A stretch of DNA of 64,000 bases, from NCBI RefSeq assembly GCF_001434535.1, contig NZ_AYYW01000042.1, positions 309 through 64,308 on the forward strand. The letters are read 5' to 3'. This DNA comes from Ligilactobacillus animalis KCTC 3501 = DSM 20602 (lineage in GTDB: Bacteria; Bacillota; Bacilli; Lactobacillales; Lactobacillaceae). The notes beneath the pieces are model-generated. The model did not search any database. It was given only the letters and a program-made list of their open reading frames with translations, and was not told the DNA's origin. A program made the position numbers and the translations under genes. This document shows positions 8,582 through 18,118 of the stretch, one piece after another; positions within the stretch are counted from its first letter, which is position 1, and each line of letters opens with the position of its first letter.

Positions 8582-9286
8582 TTGAAAGAATTGATTCATA
8601 ATGATTGGCAGCAAGTTTTAGCGCCAGTGTTCGAATCGGAAAACTATGCCAAACTGCATAACTTTTTAAAATATGAATATGGTCATTACGCGATCCATCC
8701 AGATATGTACCACATCTTCGAGGCCTTTGAATGGACACCTTTTTCACAAGTCAAAGTGGTGATCTTAGGCCAAGATCCGTATCATGGCCCCGATCAAGCT
8801 CATGGTTTGAGTTTCTCAGTTTTACCTGGAGTCAAAGTCCCACCGTCACTGCAAAATATCTATAAAGAATTGCAAAGTGACTTAGGGATCGCACCGGTAA
8901 ACCATGGTTATCTCGAAAAGTGGGCTAAGCAAGGTGTATTATTGCTCAATTCGGTCTTGACTGTCCGAGATGGGCAAGCATTTTCTCATCGTGGTCAAGG
9001 CTGGGAAGCTTTAACAGATCTAGCCATCCAGGAATTGTCCAAGCGACCTATGCCAGTTGTGTTTGTCTTGTGGGGAAAAGCAGCACAAAATAAGCTGGCT
9101 TTGATCGATCAGAGTAAAAATGTAGTCATCATGTCATCACATCCGAGTCCGTTATCGGCAAGTCGGGGATTTTTTGGTTCAAAACCATTTTCAAAAACGA
9201 ATGCAGCCTTAGAGGCAATGGGGGAAACACCGATCGACTGGCAATTGCCACAGACCGTAAATGTGTCACAAAAAGGAGGATTTTAA
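8582..9286 (+). CDS. ung: Uracil-DNA glycosylase
   Basis: Removes uracil from DNA, the first step of base-excision repair. GQDPYHG at residues 63-69 holds catalytic Asp65, and HPSPLSA at 187-193 is the second active-site motif. I choose TTG 8582 as the start because GAGGTG (8569-8574) precedes it by seven bases and the N-terminus MKELIHNDW matches other UNG proteins; a longer upstream reading adds 16 unlikely residues. 234 residues. The stop is directly joined to the pta start, and the pta ribosome site AGGAGG lies in the last ung codons, so ung, pta and tsaE form an operon. Confidence 0.96.
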   Translation: MKELIHNDWQQVLAPVFESENYAKLHNFLKYEYGHYAIHPDMYHIFEAFEWTPFSQVKVVILGQDPYHGPDQAHGLSFSVLPGVKVPPSLQNIYKELQSDLGIAPVNHGYLEKWAKQGVLLLNSVLTVRDGQAFSHRGQGWEALTDLAIQELSKRPMPVVFVLWGKAAQNKLALIDQSKNVVIMSSHPSPLSASRGFFGSKPFSKTNAALEAMGETPIDWQLPQTVNVSQKGGF

Positions 9287-10264
9287 ATGGAGATCTTAGA
9301 AACATTAAAGCAAAAAGTAAGTAAGCAAACACTGACGTTGGTCTTCCCAGAAGGAAATGACAGTCGGGTCGTCAATGCAGCGGTTCGTCTAGCCAAAGAA
9401 GAATTATTGACGCCGATCGTGTTAGGCTCTAGAGAACAAGTTCAAGCGCATAGCCGTGAGCCTTTACCACAAAATTTACAAGCTTTAGATCCAGAAACTT
9501 ATCCTAAAGAAGAATTTGATAAGTTAGTGGCTGCTTTTGTGGAGCGCCGGAAGGGCAAAAATACGCCCGAGCAAGCTGCCGAGATGTTAAAGGACGTAAA
9601 CTATTTTGGGACGATGCTGGTTTATTTAGGTCAAGCCGATGGAATGGTCTCGGGGGCGATCCACTCAACTGGGGCCACAGTTCGACCAGCGTTACAGATC
9701 ATCAAGACAAAGCCAAATGTCAGACGGACAAGTGGGGCTTTCTTGATGCTACGAGGCGATGAAAAATACATTTTTTCAGATTGTGCGATCAATATCGATC
9801 CCGATGCCCAAGATCTAGCTGAGATCGCGGTTGAAAGTGCTAAAACAGCACGCTTATTTGATATTGAACCCCGGATCGCTTTGATGAGTTTTTCGACTAA
9901 GGGTTCTGCTAAATCACCATTAGTTGAAAAAGTGATCGAAGCAACTAAGATCGCTCAAAAATTAGCACCCGAAGAAGAGATCGATGGTGAATTACAATTT
10001 GACGCTGCTTTTGTACCCGGAGTTGCTGCTAAAAAAACACCCGAATCACCGGTAGCTGGAAAAGCCAATGTCTTTGTCTTTCCGGAATTACAATCAGGTA
10101 ATATCGGATATAAGATCGCCCAACGTTTAGGCGGCTTTGAAGCGGTCGGTCCGATCTTACAAGGCTTGAATCAACCAGTTTCAGACTTGTCACGGGGATG
10201 TGACGAAGAAGAAGTCTACAAAGTATCATTGATCACAGCCGCACAGGCAGCAGATGGGAAGTAA
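9287..10264 (+). CDS. pta: Phosphate acetyltransferase
   Basis: Interconverts acetyl-CoA and acetyl phosphate in the Pta-AckA pathway of acetate formation. The 325-residue length fits the single-domain class without the N-terminal DRTGG region. The stretch VYLGQADGMVSGAIHSTG around residues 110-127 is the conserved phosphotransacetylase core. ATG 9287 immediately follows the ung stop TAA, with AGGAGG ten bases upstream. ackA is not adjacent here. The ung-pta-tsaE order is common in lactobacilli. Confidence 0.95.
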   Translation: MEILETLKQKVSKQTLTLVFPEGNDSRVVNAAVRLAKEELLTPIVLGSREQVQAHSREPLPQNLQALDPETYPKEEFDKLVAAFVERRKGKNTPEQAAEMLKDVNYFGTMLVYLGQADGMVSGAIHSTGATVRPALQIIKTKPNVRRTSGAFLMLRGDEKYIFSDCAINIDPDAQDLAEIAVESAKTARLFDIEPRIALMSFSTKGSAKSPLVEKVIEATKIAQKLAPEEEIDGELQFDAAFVPGVAAKKTPESPVAGKANVFVFPELQSGNIGYKIAQRLGGFEAVGPILQGLNQPVSDLSRGCDEEEVYKVSLITAAQAADGK

Positions 10265-10265
10265 C

Positions 10266-10718
10266 ATGGAATTTCAAGTAAGTAATGCAGAAGAAACACA
10301 AGCGCTCGCTCAAAAATTGGCGTCATATTTAAAGCCCCAAGATCTTATCTTATTAGATGGTGATCTTGGAGCGGGAAAGACGACTTTTACAAAGGGCTTA
10401 GCTAAGGGACTTGGGATCAAAAAAAATGTTAAAAGTCCGACTTTTACTTTGATCCGTGAGTACCATGAAGGTCGTTTGCCTTTGTATCATATGGATGTTT
10501 ATCGTTTAGAAGATACTGGTGGAGCTGATCTAGGGTTAGAAGAATATTTTAATGGTGAAGGTGTCAGTGTGGTCGAGTGGTCACAATTTGTTGCTGATGA
10601 ACTTCCAGCGCAATATTTGGTCGTCAAGCTGTTAAAAGACGAAACAGACGATGACAAGCGGACACTAGTCTTTGAACCACATGGAGCTCACTATGAACAA
10701 TTGATAGCCAACTTATAG
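10266..10718 (+). CDS. tsaE: tRNA t6A-modification ATPase TsaE
   Basis: ATPase of the TsaB-TsaD-TsaE complex that makes threonylcarbamoyladenosine at position 37 of ANN-reading tRNAs. Walker A GDLGAGKTT lies at residues 32-40, and SPTFTL follows near 57, both diagnostic. 150 residues, normal. I choose ATG 10266, one base after the pta stop; an ATG at 10254 would overlap pta and lacks a better ribosome site. tsaB and tsaD are not in the window. A terminator follows. Confidence 0.94.
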   Translation: MEFQVSNAEETQALAQKLASYLKPQDLILLDGDLGAGKTTFTKGLAKGLGIKKNVKSPTFTLIREYHEGRLPLYHMDVYRLEDTGGADLGLEEYFNGEGVSVVEWSQFVADELPAQYLVVKLLKDETDDDKRTLVFEPHGAHYEQLIANL

Positions 10719-10734
10719 CGGGTAAAATTCAATA

Positions 10735-10785
10735 CAACAAGGGACCTAGTACGATGTAAATTCATGCTAGGTCCCTTGTTGTTTA
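10735..10785. terminator. Bidirectional terminator, tsaE / exonuclease gene
   Basis: Perfect 15-bp arms at 10735-10749 and 10767-10781 (CAACAAGGGACCTAG and its complement) around a 17-base loop. The T-runs are short, so strength is uncertain. Confidence 0.75.
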
Positions 10786-10805
10786 TACGGTATTGAACGT
10801 TTTTA

Positions 10806-11345
10806 CTATTTATTGTATTGACGCACAAAAGGCTTTAACTTTGTTGTCCCAAATTCCTTAGCTTGGTGCAATAAGATCTCAGCACAAGCATGACTGTCAA
10901 AAAGCGCATTGTGGTGATGTTTTAAGTCGATACCTAGGCTATCACAGACGGTGTTTAGCTTATGGTTGGGGAGATCTTGATAAAATTTCTTGCTGGTTTT
11001 GACTGTATCTAGGACCATGAAGCTCGGGGTCGCTAGATCATAAGCTGCTAGGGTCCTGTTTAAGACGCTACAGTCAAATGGAGCATTATGGGCTACCACT
11101 AATTGATCGGGAGTAAAAAAGTCACTGATATGGGGCCAGAGCTCCACAAACGTTGGGGCATTGGCGACGTCTTTGGCGGTAATACCGTGGATCTTAGTGT
11201 TAAAGCTCGAAAAATAAGTCTGGGGATCGATCAAAGAATAAAGCTCATCAACGATTTGACCATCGCGAACAACAGAAAGGGCTAATGAACAGGCACTACT
11301 GCGTTTAGCATTAGCAGTTTCGAAATCAAAAGCAATAAAATTCAT
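10806..11345 (-). CDS. DnaQ-like 3'-5' exonuclease (DEDDh)
   Basis: A stand-alone 179-residue exonuclease domain of the DNA polymerase III epsilon type. ExoI is DFE at residues 7-9, ExoII is HNAPFD ending in Asp91, and ExoIII has His145 and Asp150 (HNALFD), giving the DEDDh catalytic set. It may act in proofreading or in trimming DNA or RNA ends; the exact substrate is not given by sequence. Transcription is away from the next gene exoA by 29 bp and both run on the minus strand, so they may form a small repair unit. Confidence 0.88.
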   Translation of the reverse strand: MNFIAFDFETANAKRSSACSLALSVVRDGQIVDELYSLIDPQTYFSSFNTKIHGITAKDVANAPTFVELWPHISDFFTPDQLVVAHNAPFDCSVLNRTLAAYDLATPSFMVLDTVKTSKKFYQDLPNHKLNTVCDSLGIDLKHHHNALFDSHACAEILLHQAKEFGTTKLKPFVRQYNK

Positions 11346-11374
11346 TGATAACTTCCTTTCATAGTATGATAAAT

Positions 11375-12136
11375 TTAATTTAGTTCATTGGTCTCTAGCA
11401 TTACGGGGCAGTGATCAGAACCTAAGATCTCAGGTAGGATCTGACTGTCCTTTACTTGGGGGAGTAGAGCATTGGAGCAGATGAAATAATCGATCCGCCA
11501 ACCAGCATTGCGTGCTCTAGCATTGAACCGGTAGCTCCACCACGAGTAAGCGCCAGTTTTATCAAGGTAAATGTGTCTGAAAGTGTCGGTGAAGCCCCGT
11601 GCTAATAAGGCGGTCATCGCTTGGCGTTCTTGGATACTAAACCCGGCATTTTTTTGATTTGGTTTAGGATTTTTGAGGTCGATCTCATTATGAGCCACAT
11701 TTAGGTCGCCGCATAAGATAACGGGCTTTTTGGTTGCTAAGTTGGTTAGATGATCGCTAAAAGCTGCTTCCCATTGAAGGCGAAAATCCAAGCGCTTTAA
11801 TTTATCTTGCGAATTAGGGGTATAACAATTTACGAGATAAAAATCTTCATATTCTAACGTTAAAACCCGACCTTCTTGATCGAATTCAGCAAGTCCGAGT
11901 CCTTTAGTTACAGCCAGTGGCTTTTTCTTGGTGAAGATAGCTGTTCCGGAATAGCCCTTTTTTTGCGCATAATTCCAATATTGATAGTAATCAGGTAGAT
12001 CTAGGTCAACTTGACCTGCTTGGAGTTTAGTTTCTTGTAAGCAGAAGAAGTCAGCATCTAAGTCGGTAAAAACTTCTAAAAAATTTTTCTTTAAAACAGC
12101 TCGCAAGCCATTCACATTCCACGAAATAAATTTCAT
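11375..12136 (-). CDS. Exodeoxyribonuclease III / AP endonuclease
   Basis: Mg-dependent AP endonuclease of the ExoA/Xth family, acting in base-excision repair on abasic sites such as those made by Ung. Conserved segments are NVNGLRA near residue 8, the catalytic Glu35 in QETK, GDLNVAHNEIDL in the middle, and GSDHCPV at the C-terminus. The start ATG 12136 has GAGGCG five bases upstream; a GTG at 12142 overlaps that site. 253 residues, normal. Confidence 0.95.
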   Translation of the reverse strand: MKFISWNVNGLRAVLKKNFLEVFTDLDADFFCLQETKLQAGQVDLDLPDYYQYWNYAQKKGYSGTAIFTKKKPLAVTKGLGLAEFDQEGRVLTLEYEDFYLVNCYTPNSQDKLKRLDFRLQWEAAFSDHLTNLATKKPVILCGDLNVAHNEIDLKNPKPNQKNAGFSIQERQAMTALLARGFTDTFRHIYLDKTGAYSWWSYRFNARARNAGWRIDYFICSNALLPQVKDSQILPEILGSDHCPVMLETNELN

Positions 12137-12252
12137 CAGCACGCCTCACTATTAAATAAACTTATTTACCTAAGGATAAGGCAAGGACTATCGCAAGTCA
12201 AAATAAAAAATGGTAAAATTAAGAAGATAAAAGAGATTTAAAGGTGTAAAAC

Positions 12253-13164
12253 ATGACAATGACAATAAATGAAAAAATCATAAATGAATTTCCAGAGATC
12301 AAGATCCGTTTAGCTGAACCGTTATCTTTGTACACCAACACAAAAACCGGTGGGCCAGCGGATATCGTAGCATTTCCCACAACGGGCAAACAAGCCCAAG
12401 CTTTAGTTGTATTTGCTAAGGGAAATGATCTGCCTTTGACCGTGATCGGCAATGCTAGCAATTTGATCGTCCAAGATGGTGGCATCCGTGGATTAGTGAT
12501 GATCTTGACCGAATTAAATGAGATCTGGTGTGATGGAAACAAAGTTCACGCGACTGCTGGGGCTTCTTTGATCGAAACGACTGAAGTGGCATATCAACAC
12601 GGTTTGACCGGTTTGGAATTTGCCGCGGGGATCCCCGGTTCGATCGGTGGCGCGGTCTTTATGAACGCTGGTGCTTACGGGGGCGAGATCAAGGATGTCT
12701 TAGCCCAAGTTACCGTGGTGACACCTCAAGGCGAGCTAAAAACTTACACTAACGAAGAATTAAGATTTGGTTATCGGATGAGCCGTTTACAAGCCGAAGA
12801 CGATATCGTATTAGAAGCTGCCTTTGAATTGGCAACAGGCGATAAGCAACAGATCCGGCAACGGATGGATGAACTCAATTTCTTGCGGGCATCTAAACAA
12901 CCACTGGAGTATCCGTCATGTGGGAGCGTCTTTAAGCGTCCAGTTGGCCATTTTACGGGGAAATTGATCCACGATGCAGGACTTCAAGGTTTTACGATCG
13001 GTGGGGCGCAAGTATCTAAAAAACATGCTGGCTTTATCGTGAATATCGGTGGAGCAACAGCGACAGATTATTTGGCTGTGATCAAGCATATTCAAGCTGT
13101 GATCTTAAAAGAATTCGATGTTCGATTGGAGACTGAGGTCCGGATCATCGGTGAAGAAAAATAA
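12253..13164 (+). CDS. murB: UDP-N-acetylenolpyruvoylglucosamine reductase
   Basis: FAD enzyme that makes UDP-N-acetylmuramate in the cytosolic stage of peptidoglycan synthesis. The FAD-binding PCMH-type fold shows GNASN at 66-70 and GIPGSIGGA at 126-134; [11 protein letters not shown] at 220-230 includes the catalytic Ser225. The lack of the extra type I loop and the length of 303 place it in the type II (Gram-positive) class. AAGGTG lies seven bases before ATG 12253. It is monocistronic, ending at a strong terminator. Confidence 0.96.
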   Translation: MTMTINEKIINEFPEIKIRLAEPLSLYTNTKTGGPADIVAFPTTGKQAQALVVFAKGNDLPLTVIGNASNLIVQDGGIRGLVMILTELNEIWCDGNKVHATAGASLIETTEVAYQHGLTGLEFAAGIPGSIGGAVFMNAGAYGGEIKDVLAQVTVVTPQGELKTYTNEELRFGYRMSRLQAEDDIVLEAAFELATGDKQQIRQRMDELNFLRASKQPLEYPSCGSVFKRPVGHFTGKLIHDAGLQGFTIGGAQVSKKHAGFIVNIGGATATDYLAVIKHIQAVILKEFDVRLETEVRIIGEEK

Positions 13165-13178
13165 AATAAGAATGTAGT

Positions 13179-13216
13179 AAAAGACCCAGCATGATTTGTA
13201 CCATACTGGGTCTTTT
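13179..13216. terminator. Bidirectional terminator, murB / DUF1361 gene
   Basis: Perfect 11-bp arms AAAAGACCCAG (13179-13189) and CTGGGTCTTTT (13206-13216), with A-run and T-run on opposite sides. Confidence 0.9.
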
Positions 13217-13230
13217 GCTAACCATTTATG

Positions 13231-13911
13231 TTAGAGAAGCTTATTTTGACTGTCATATTGGTTGATCAACTGGCGACCAATGGCGATCGCAGCCCAAATG
13301 ATGAGTTGAATGATCGTCATAAAGATCACAAAGATCAACATGCGTGGGTTCCACATCGCAATGAGTTGCTTGATGACGGCATCAGGCTCGATAAAAAGAT
13401 AAGCTGTGTGAAGGCGTAAGAAACGCCCCACATAGATCCCGATCGAAGCGGCTAAAGTCAAGATCAAAGCAAGCGATGTGCGCGGGATCCAGCCTCGTAA
13501 TTTGAAACGGGCTTGCAGCGTCTGGGTAACATGCTCCAAACTCCACATCCCCATCAGTGCACAACCAAAGGCGCTGGCAACTAGATTGGTAAAGTTGAGC
13601 CACATATGAAGATCAAAGCTCATTAATCCGTTGGTGGGATTATACGGATCCATCCGCGCTAAGTGAAAAAGATCGGTGATCACATAAGGGGCATTGGGAT
13701 AGAATAAAAGCCATAGTAAAAATAACCCCCAGTAGATCAGTTTAGGTTGTGTTTTGTGCATATGCATAGCGATCTCGATCGGAATATAGCCGAGGAATGT
13801 ATTGAGCAAAAGAAAGCTGTAAAACGATCCTTGCCGATAAACGGTCAAGTAAACGTAGAGCATATATAGCCAAAACGTGACCCTAACGATCCAAGTCAAT
13901 TTTTTTGTCAT
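13231..13911 (-). CDS. DUF1361 membrane protein
   Basis: 226 residues with six or seven membrane helices. The hallmark YPNAPYVITDL sits around residues 73-83, followed by a loop with LDLHMW-like residues, which identifies the DUF1361 family. No function is known for it. I choose ATG 13911, five bases after GCAGGTGA; a GTG at 13920 overlaps that site. The gene converges on murB across a shared terminator and diverges from cdaA. Confidence 0.8.
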   Translation of the reverse strand: MTKKLTWIVRVTFWLYMLYVYLTVYRQGSFYSFLLLNTFLGYIPIEIAMHMHKTQPKLIYWGLFLLWLLFYPNAPYVITDLFHLARMDPYNPTNGLMSFDLHMWLNFTNLVASAFGCALMGMWSLEHVTQTLQARFKLRGWIPRTSLALILTLAASIGIYVGRFLRLHTAYLFIEPDAVIKQLIAMWNPRMLIFVIFMTIIQLIIWAAIAIGRQLINQYDSQNKLL

Positions 13912-14084
13912 AAAAATCACCTGCCATTATTGCCCTCTATTGTAGCAAAAATCAGGGACGATGAGTAATCTTTGACTCGATTTAGCGAAATCTTAAATTA
14001 TTGGGTGAGTAAGTATTCCCTGCCCCAAAGTTTGTGATCCATGCTATAATACAAATTGTTGAAATGTAGCAGAGGGGGGAAATT

Positions 14085-14930
14085 ATGTCTTTTGATTGGA
14101 GCAATCTATTTTCATGGCAGCATCTAGTTAGCTTACTAGATGTTCTGGTCGTTTGGTATGTGATCTACATGCTGATGATGCTCTTACGCGGAACCAAAGC
14201 GGTCCAACTTTTTCGTGGGATCGTAGTTATTATCTTGATCAAGTTGGCAAGTTGGTATATCGGACTTGAGACTGTTTCTTGGATCATGGACCAAGTGATC
14301 AATTGGGGGATCATCGCGATCATCGTGATCTTCCAGCCCGAGATCAGGCGCGGGTTAGAGCATCTAGGTCGTGGGTCGTTATTTGCTAACTATAATAAGA
14401 AAGAAAATGAAGCCGAGATAAAATTGGTCGATGCCCTTGATCAAGCGATCCAATATATGTCAAAAAGGCGGATCGGTGCCTTGATCACGGTTCAAATGAA
14501 TACAGGGCTAGATGATTATATCGAAACCGGGATCCCACTGGATGCGGATGTCAGCGGGGCATTATTGATCAATATCTTTATCCCTAATACTCCGTTACAC
14601 GATGGGGCTGTTATCATTAAAGATAATCGGATCGCCGTTGCTGCGGCTTACTTACCTTTATCTGAAAGTAATTTGATCCCAAAGGAATTAGGTACGCGCC
14701 ACCGAGCAGCTGTTGGGATCAGCGAAGTGACTGATGCTTTGACGATCGTTGTATCCGAAGAGACTGGTGGTGTGACGATCACTAAAAATAATGAATTGAT
14801 CCGTGATCTAACGCAACAAGATTATCGTAAACTCTTGTATAATGAATTAGTACCAACACAAGAAGAAAAGACGAATGCCGTTGCGCGCTTTTTTACTGAG
14901 ATCTTTGGTAAGAGGGGGCAAAAACATTGA
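14085..14930 (+). CDS. cdaA: Diadenylate cyclase CdaA
   Basis: Membrane-bound enzyme making the second messenger cyclic di-AMP from two ATP. Three N-terminal membrane helices (about 12-34, 40-58, 68-84) precede the DAC domain, whose active motifs DGA (173-175) and RHR (205-207) are intact. 281 residues, normal. AGAGGGGGG precedes ATG 14085. It is the first gene of the conserved cdaA-cdaR-glmM operon; its stop overlaps the cdaR start. c-di-AMP controls potassium uptake and osmotic balance in this group. Confidence 0.97.
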   Translation: MSFDWSNLFSWQHLVSLLDVLVVWYVIYMLMMLLRGTKAVQLFRGIVVIILIKLASWYIGLETVSWIMDQVINWGIIAIIVIFQPEIRRGLEHLGRGSLFANYNKKENEAEIKLVDALDQAIQYMSKRRIGALITVQMNTGLDDYIETGIPLDADVSGALLINIFIPNTPLHDGAVIIKDNRIAVAAAYLPLSESNLIPKELGTRHRAAVGISEVTDALTIVVSEETGGVTITKNNELIRDLTQQDYRKLLYNELVPTQEEKTNAVARFFTEIFGKRGQKH

Positions 14931-16075
14931 AATTTGACAAAATTTTAGGTACTAAAAATATGTATCGGTTACTCTCGCTGTTTTTTGCACTGCTCTTATT
15001 TTTCTATGTTAGCTATCAAAGGCTAGGAACGACGCGGATCTCGGATAAAGAAGTTGCTAATTCGAAATTGACGACGACTAAGACGTTATCACTTAAAGTG
15101 CCGTTGACCTTAAATGTTGACAATAGTAAGTATTACGTTACGGGTTATCCTGAACAAGTCAAAGTTGATATTTCAGGACCTAGTGCGCTGGTCACGGCCT
15201 TGGACAATACCCGGAATTTTGAAGTCTATGCCGATCTATCAGATCTAAAGTCAGGTACACACACCGTTAAGTTAAAGACGAGCGGTTTCAATAAAGAATT
15301 GAGTGTAGCTTTATCGCCTGAAAAGATCAAAGTCAAGATCGCGCCTAAAAAGACGGTCAAGATGCCGATCCAGGTCAGATATGATACCAGCTTGATCCAA
15401 AATGGTTATGTGGCGGGCAGCCCGTCACTAAGTACCCAAACAGTCGATGTGACCGGGGCTAAAGTCGATATCAATAAGTTGGATAGTGTGGTAGCTAACC
15501 TCAATTTACCTGAAAATAGTCACGGCGATTATGGTCGGACCGTTTTATTGCAGGCGTTAGATAAAGAAGGGCATCCTTTGCCCGTCAGCTTATCGCCAGA
15601 AACGGTCAAGGTCAATTTACCGATCAGCCAAGCCACCGCAACTAAGGAAGTCAAATTAGAATTAGTGACCGAGAATAACGGCGTTCCTGGTAAAACGTAT
15701 CAGCTTTCAACGGAAACTAAGTCGATCAAATTGCGAGGGACTAAGAGTGCTTTAAATAAGATAAATAGCTTGCGGGTCCCAGTCTCAGTTACTGGGGTCA
15801 ATGAATCAACGACTAAGACGGTCAGCTTGAGTCCGACCCAAGCGGGAGTAGCCAGTGTTACGCCAGCTTCGGTCGTTGTGCAAATAACAGTTGGCGATGA
15901 GCAAGCTGATGCTCCGCTCGAACGCTCACTACCAACGAGTTCGAGTTCAAGTAAAGCGGCGGAAAGCACAAGTTCAAGTCAGCCAAGTTCAACGGATGAG
16001 TCAAAAAAAGATACGACTGAAACTTCCAGTGCAACAAGTAGTTCAGAAGATTCAAGCGATCAAACTACTAATTGA
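14927..16075 (+). CDS. cdaR: CdaA regulatory protein CdaR (YbbR domains)
   Basis: Extracytoplasmic regulator of CdaA. One N-terminal membrane helix (about 11-28) is followed by YbbR repeats at roughly 50-130, 138-218 and 228-322, and a Ser/Thr/Asp-rich tail of about 55 residues with low complexity, probably a flexible wall-spanning or wall-associated region. The start is TTG 14927, overlapping the cdaA stop as TTGA, with GAGGGGG upstream. Several lactobacilli have this tailed form. Known relatives bind CdaA and tune its activity. Confidence 0.92.
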   Translation: MKFDKILGTKNMYRLLSLFFALLLFFYVSYQRLGTTRISDKEVANSKLTTTKTLSLKVPLTLNVDNSKYYVTGYPEQVKVDISGPSALVTALDNTRNFEVYADLSDLKSGTHTVKLKTSGFNKELSVALSPEKIKVKIAPKKTVKMPIQVRYDTSLIQNGYVAGSPSLSTQTVDVTGAKVDINKLDSVVANLNLPENSHGDYGRTVLLQALDKEGHPLPVSLSPETVKVNLPISQATATKEVKLELVTENNGVPGKTYQLSTETKSIKLRGTKSALNKINSLRVPVSVTGVNESTTKTVSLSPTQAGVASVTPASVVVQITVGDEQADAPLERSLPTSSSSSKAAESTSSSQPSSTDESKKDTTETSSATSSSEDSSDQTTN

Positions 16076-16106
16076 AAATGAGTATATAAAGAAATGAGGA
16101 TTTAAG

Positions 16107-17465
16107 ATGAAATATTTTGGGACTGATGGTGTCAGAGGGATTGCAAATCAAACATTAACACCAGAATTAGCATTTAAGTTAGGACGCTGTGGGGGCTATG
16201 TTTTGACGCAACACGCTAAAAATAGCGAACAACCACCACGGGTCTTAGTCGCACGTGATACCCGGATCTCGGGCCAAATGTTAGAACAGGCGTTGATCGC
16301 AGGTCTACTTTCAGTCGGGATCGAAGTTTTTTCACTTGGTGTGATCACAACTCCAGGTGTTGCTTACTTAGTTCGTTTACAAGCCGCTGATGCAGGGGTC
16401 ATGATCTCAGCTTCGCATAATCCAGTTCAAGATAATGGGATCAAGTTCTTTGGGGGCGATGGTTACAAATTATCCGACGATCAAGAAGAAGAGATCGAAG
16501 CATTACTTGAAAAAGATGAAGATATCTTACCGCGTCCAGCAGCTGAAGGCTTAGGAACTTTGAATAATTATCGTGAAGGTGCCTTAAAGTATACGCAATT
16601 CTTAGAACAAACGATCCCAGATGATCTCAGTGGAATGCGGATCGCAGTTGACGGGGCTAATGGTGCAACTAGTGCTTTAGTTTCACGGTTGTTTGCTGAT
16701 CTGGGGGCTGAATTTGAAACAATGGCTACAAGTCCAGATGGTCTAAATATCAATGCTGGGGTAGGTTCTACTCATCCAGAAGCTTTGGCTAAGTTTGTTT
16801 TAGAAACTAAAGCTCAAGTTGGGGTAGCATTTGATGGTGATGGCGATCGCTGTATCGCAGTCGATGAATTAGGAAATATCATCGATGGTGACAAGATCAT
16901 GTATATCTGTGGGAAATATATGAGTGAACGTGGCCGTTTGAAGAAGGATACGATCGTAACGACCGTCATGAGTAACATTGGTTTGTATAAGGCAATGGAA
17001 CAACATGAACTAAATTCGGTCAAGACAAAGGTCGGTGACCGCTATGTGGTCGAAGAAATGCGTAAGAGTGGCTATAATGTTGGTGGTGAACAATCAGGAC
17101 ACGTAGTCTTCTTGGATTTCAACACAACTGGTGATGGGATGTTAACAGCACTTCAATTATTGAATGTGATCAAACAAACTGGTAAGCCACTTTCAGAATT
17201 GGCTGCCGAAGTGATGACTTATCCACAAGAATTAGTCAACGTTCGTGTAACAGATAAGAAATTAGCCCTTGAAAATCAAGCAATCAAGGATGTTATCGCA
17301 CAAGTTGAAGAACAAATGGGAAATGAAGGACGTGTGTTGGTTCGCCCTAGTGGTACCGAAGATCTTTTGCGTGTAATGGCAGAAGCACCAACTAAAGAAT
17401 TGGTCCACGACTACGTGATGCAGATCGTAGATGTCGTTAAGGCTGAAATGGGTATCGAAGAATAG
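16107..17465 (+). CDS. glmM: Phosphoglucosamine mutase
   Basis: Converts glucosamine-6-phosphate to glucosamine-1-phosphate for UDP-GlcNAc and cell wall synthesis. The phosphoserine loop ISASHNP has catalytic Ser103, the metal loop DGDGDR lies near residue 242, and RPSGTED near the C-terminus binds the sugar phosphate. 452 residues, normal. Third gene of the cda operon; GlmM is known in relatives to interact with CdaA and lower c-di-AMP synthesis, so the operon links wall precursor supply to the messenger. Confidence 0.97.
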   Translation: MKYFGTDGVRGIANQTLTPELAFKLGRCGGYVLTQHAKNSEQPPRVLVARDTRISGQMLEQALIAGLLSVGIEVFSLGVITTPGVAYLVRLQAADAGVMISASHNPVQDNGIKFFGGDGYKLSDDQEEEIEALLEKDEDILPRPAAEGLGTLNNYREGALKYTQFLEQTIPDDLSGMRIAVDGANGATSALVSRLFADLGAEFETMATSPDGLNINAGVGSTHPEALAKFVLETKAQVGVAFDGDGDRCIAVDELGNIIDGDKIMYICGKYMSERGRLKKDTIVTTVMSNIGLYKAMEQHELNSVKTKVGDRYVVEEMRKSGYNVGGEQSGHVVFLDFNTTGDGMLTALQLLNVIKQTGKPLSELAAEVMTYPQELVNVRVTDKKLALENQAIKDVIAQVEEQMGNEGRVLVRPSGTEDLLRVMAEAPTKELVHDYVMQIVDVVKAEMGIEE

Positions 17466-17469
17466 TATC

Positions 17470-17501
17470 AAAAAAAGCAGGTGTGTATACCTGCTTTTTT
17501 A
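17470..17501. terminator. Terminator after glmM
   Basis: Stem AAAAAAGCAGGT / ACCTGCTTTTTT with a short loop. The A-run on the left lets it also serve the convergent minus-strand gene. Confidence 0.92.
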
Positions 17502-17511
17502 ATATTTCACT

Positions 17512-17760
17512 TTATCTAAATAAATTGATTATGTAATTTAAGACCCTGAATGCCAAGTAGATACAGCTAGTTACGATGAAAAAGTAAAGTAGGGCAAATA
17601 AGATCGGAACAAACCAAGCATTGGTATGAAACAAGACTAACATAGTCTGAAGTTCAGCCTTAGCGCCCTTTGTTTGATCTAAGAGTAAAAAAACTAGACG
17701 AATAAGCGAAATGAAGAATCCTAAGTAGAGGCTTGCTTTAAATTGAGTACGATTGATCAT
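17512..17760 (-). CDS. Small hypothetical membrane protein
   Basis: 82 residues with two predicted membrane helices (about 11-28 and 50-75) and no recognised domain. The ribosome site before ATG 17760 is weak (AGCCTGG at long distance), and there is no related neighbour, so expression is uncertain. The shared terminator at its end supports a real transcript. Confidence 0.45.
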   Translation of the reverse strand: MINRTQFKASLYLGFFISLIRLVFLLLDQTKGAKAELQTMLVLFHTNAWFVPILFALLYFFIVTSCIYLAFRVLNYIINLFR

Positions 17761-17944
17761 GAATAGTAGCCAGGCTATCTGCGTTAGTTTAAATAGCGAA
17801 TCCTTTCTTTATCTATTACTAAAACGTTTAGACTAGTGAAGTCTAAAGTGTTAGAACTATAGATTTATTATAATATGGATAAGCTGACTTGAGTAGGGAT
17901 TTTTTGAAGGACAATAAAAATTTAAAAGTTTGAGAGTTAAAGTT

Positions 17945-18075
17945 TGACATCGCTTTCAAAAAGGTATATCGTAAGAGTGTAAGGTATGATTAATTACCTT
18001 CTAATCAATTCTCTTTCTCTCTTATGCAACCGCTGTAGTCTTAGTAGTCTTACTAGAAGCTACAGCGGTTTTTGT
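17945..18075 (+). ncRNA. Possible small RNA unit: promoter plus long terminator hairpin
   Basis: Most of the gene-free stretch 17761-18118. TTGACA at 17945-17950 and TATCGT at 17968-17973 (spacing 17) form a promoter-like pair. About 50 bases later a hairpin begins: AACCGCTGTAG (18028-18038) pairs exactly with 18060-18070, with an inner stem TAGTA / TACTA, and ends in TTTTT. The predicted transcript of about 100 nt has no credible coding frame. It may instead be the terminator region of an unseen transcript. The remainder of 17761-17944 shows nothing I can name. Confidence 0.35.
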
Positions 18076-18076
18076 G

Positions 18077-18082
18077 TATAAT
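18077..18082 (+). promoter_or_regulatory. -10 element before the 102-residue protein gene
   Basis: TATAAT at 18077-18082, directly after the hairpin ending at 18075, about 37 bases before the start codon. No clear -35; the hairpin occupies that region. Confidence 0.45.
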
Positions 18083-18118
18083 GAATGGGACTTTTGATAA
18101 AAGGGAGGACGCTATTAG

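Noticed and set aside
17987-18082. A 31-codon frame starting at ATG 17987 inside the possible small RNA
   Set aside because: AAGG is only one base from the ATG and the frame runs through the terminator hairpin; composition is not protein-like.
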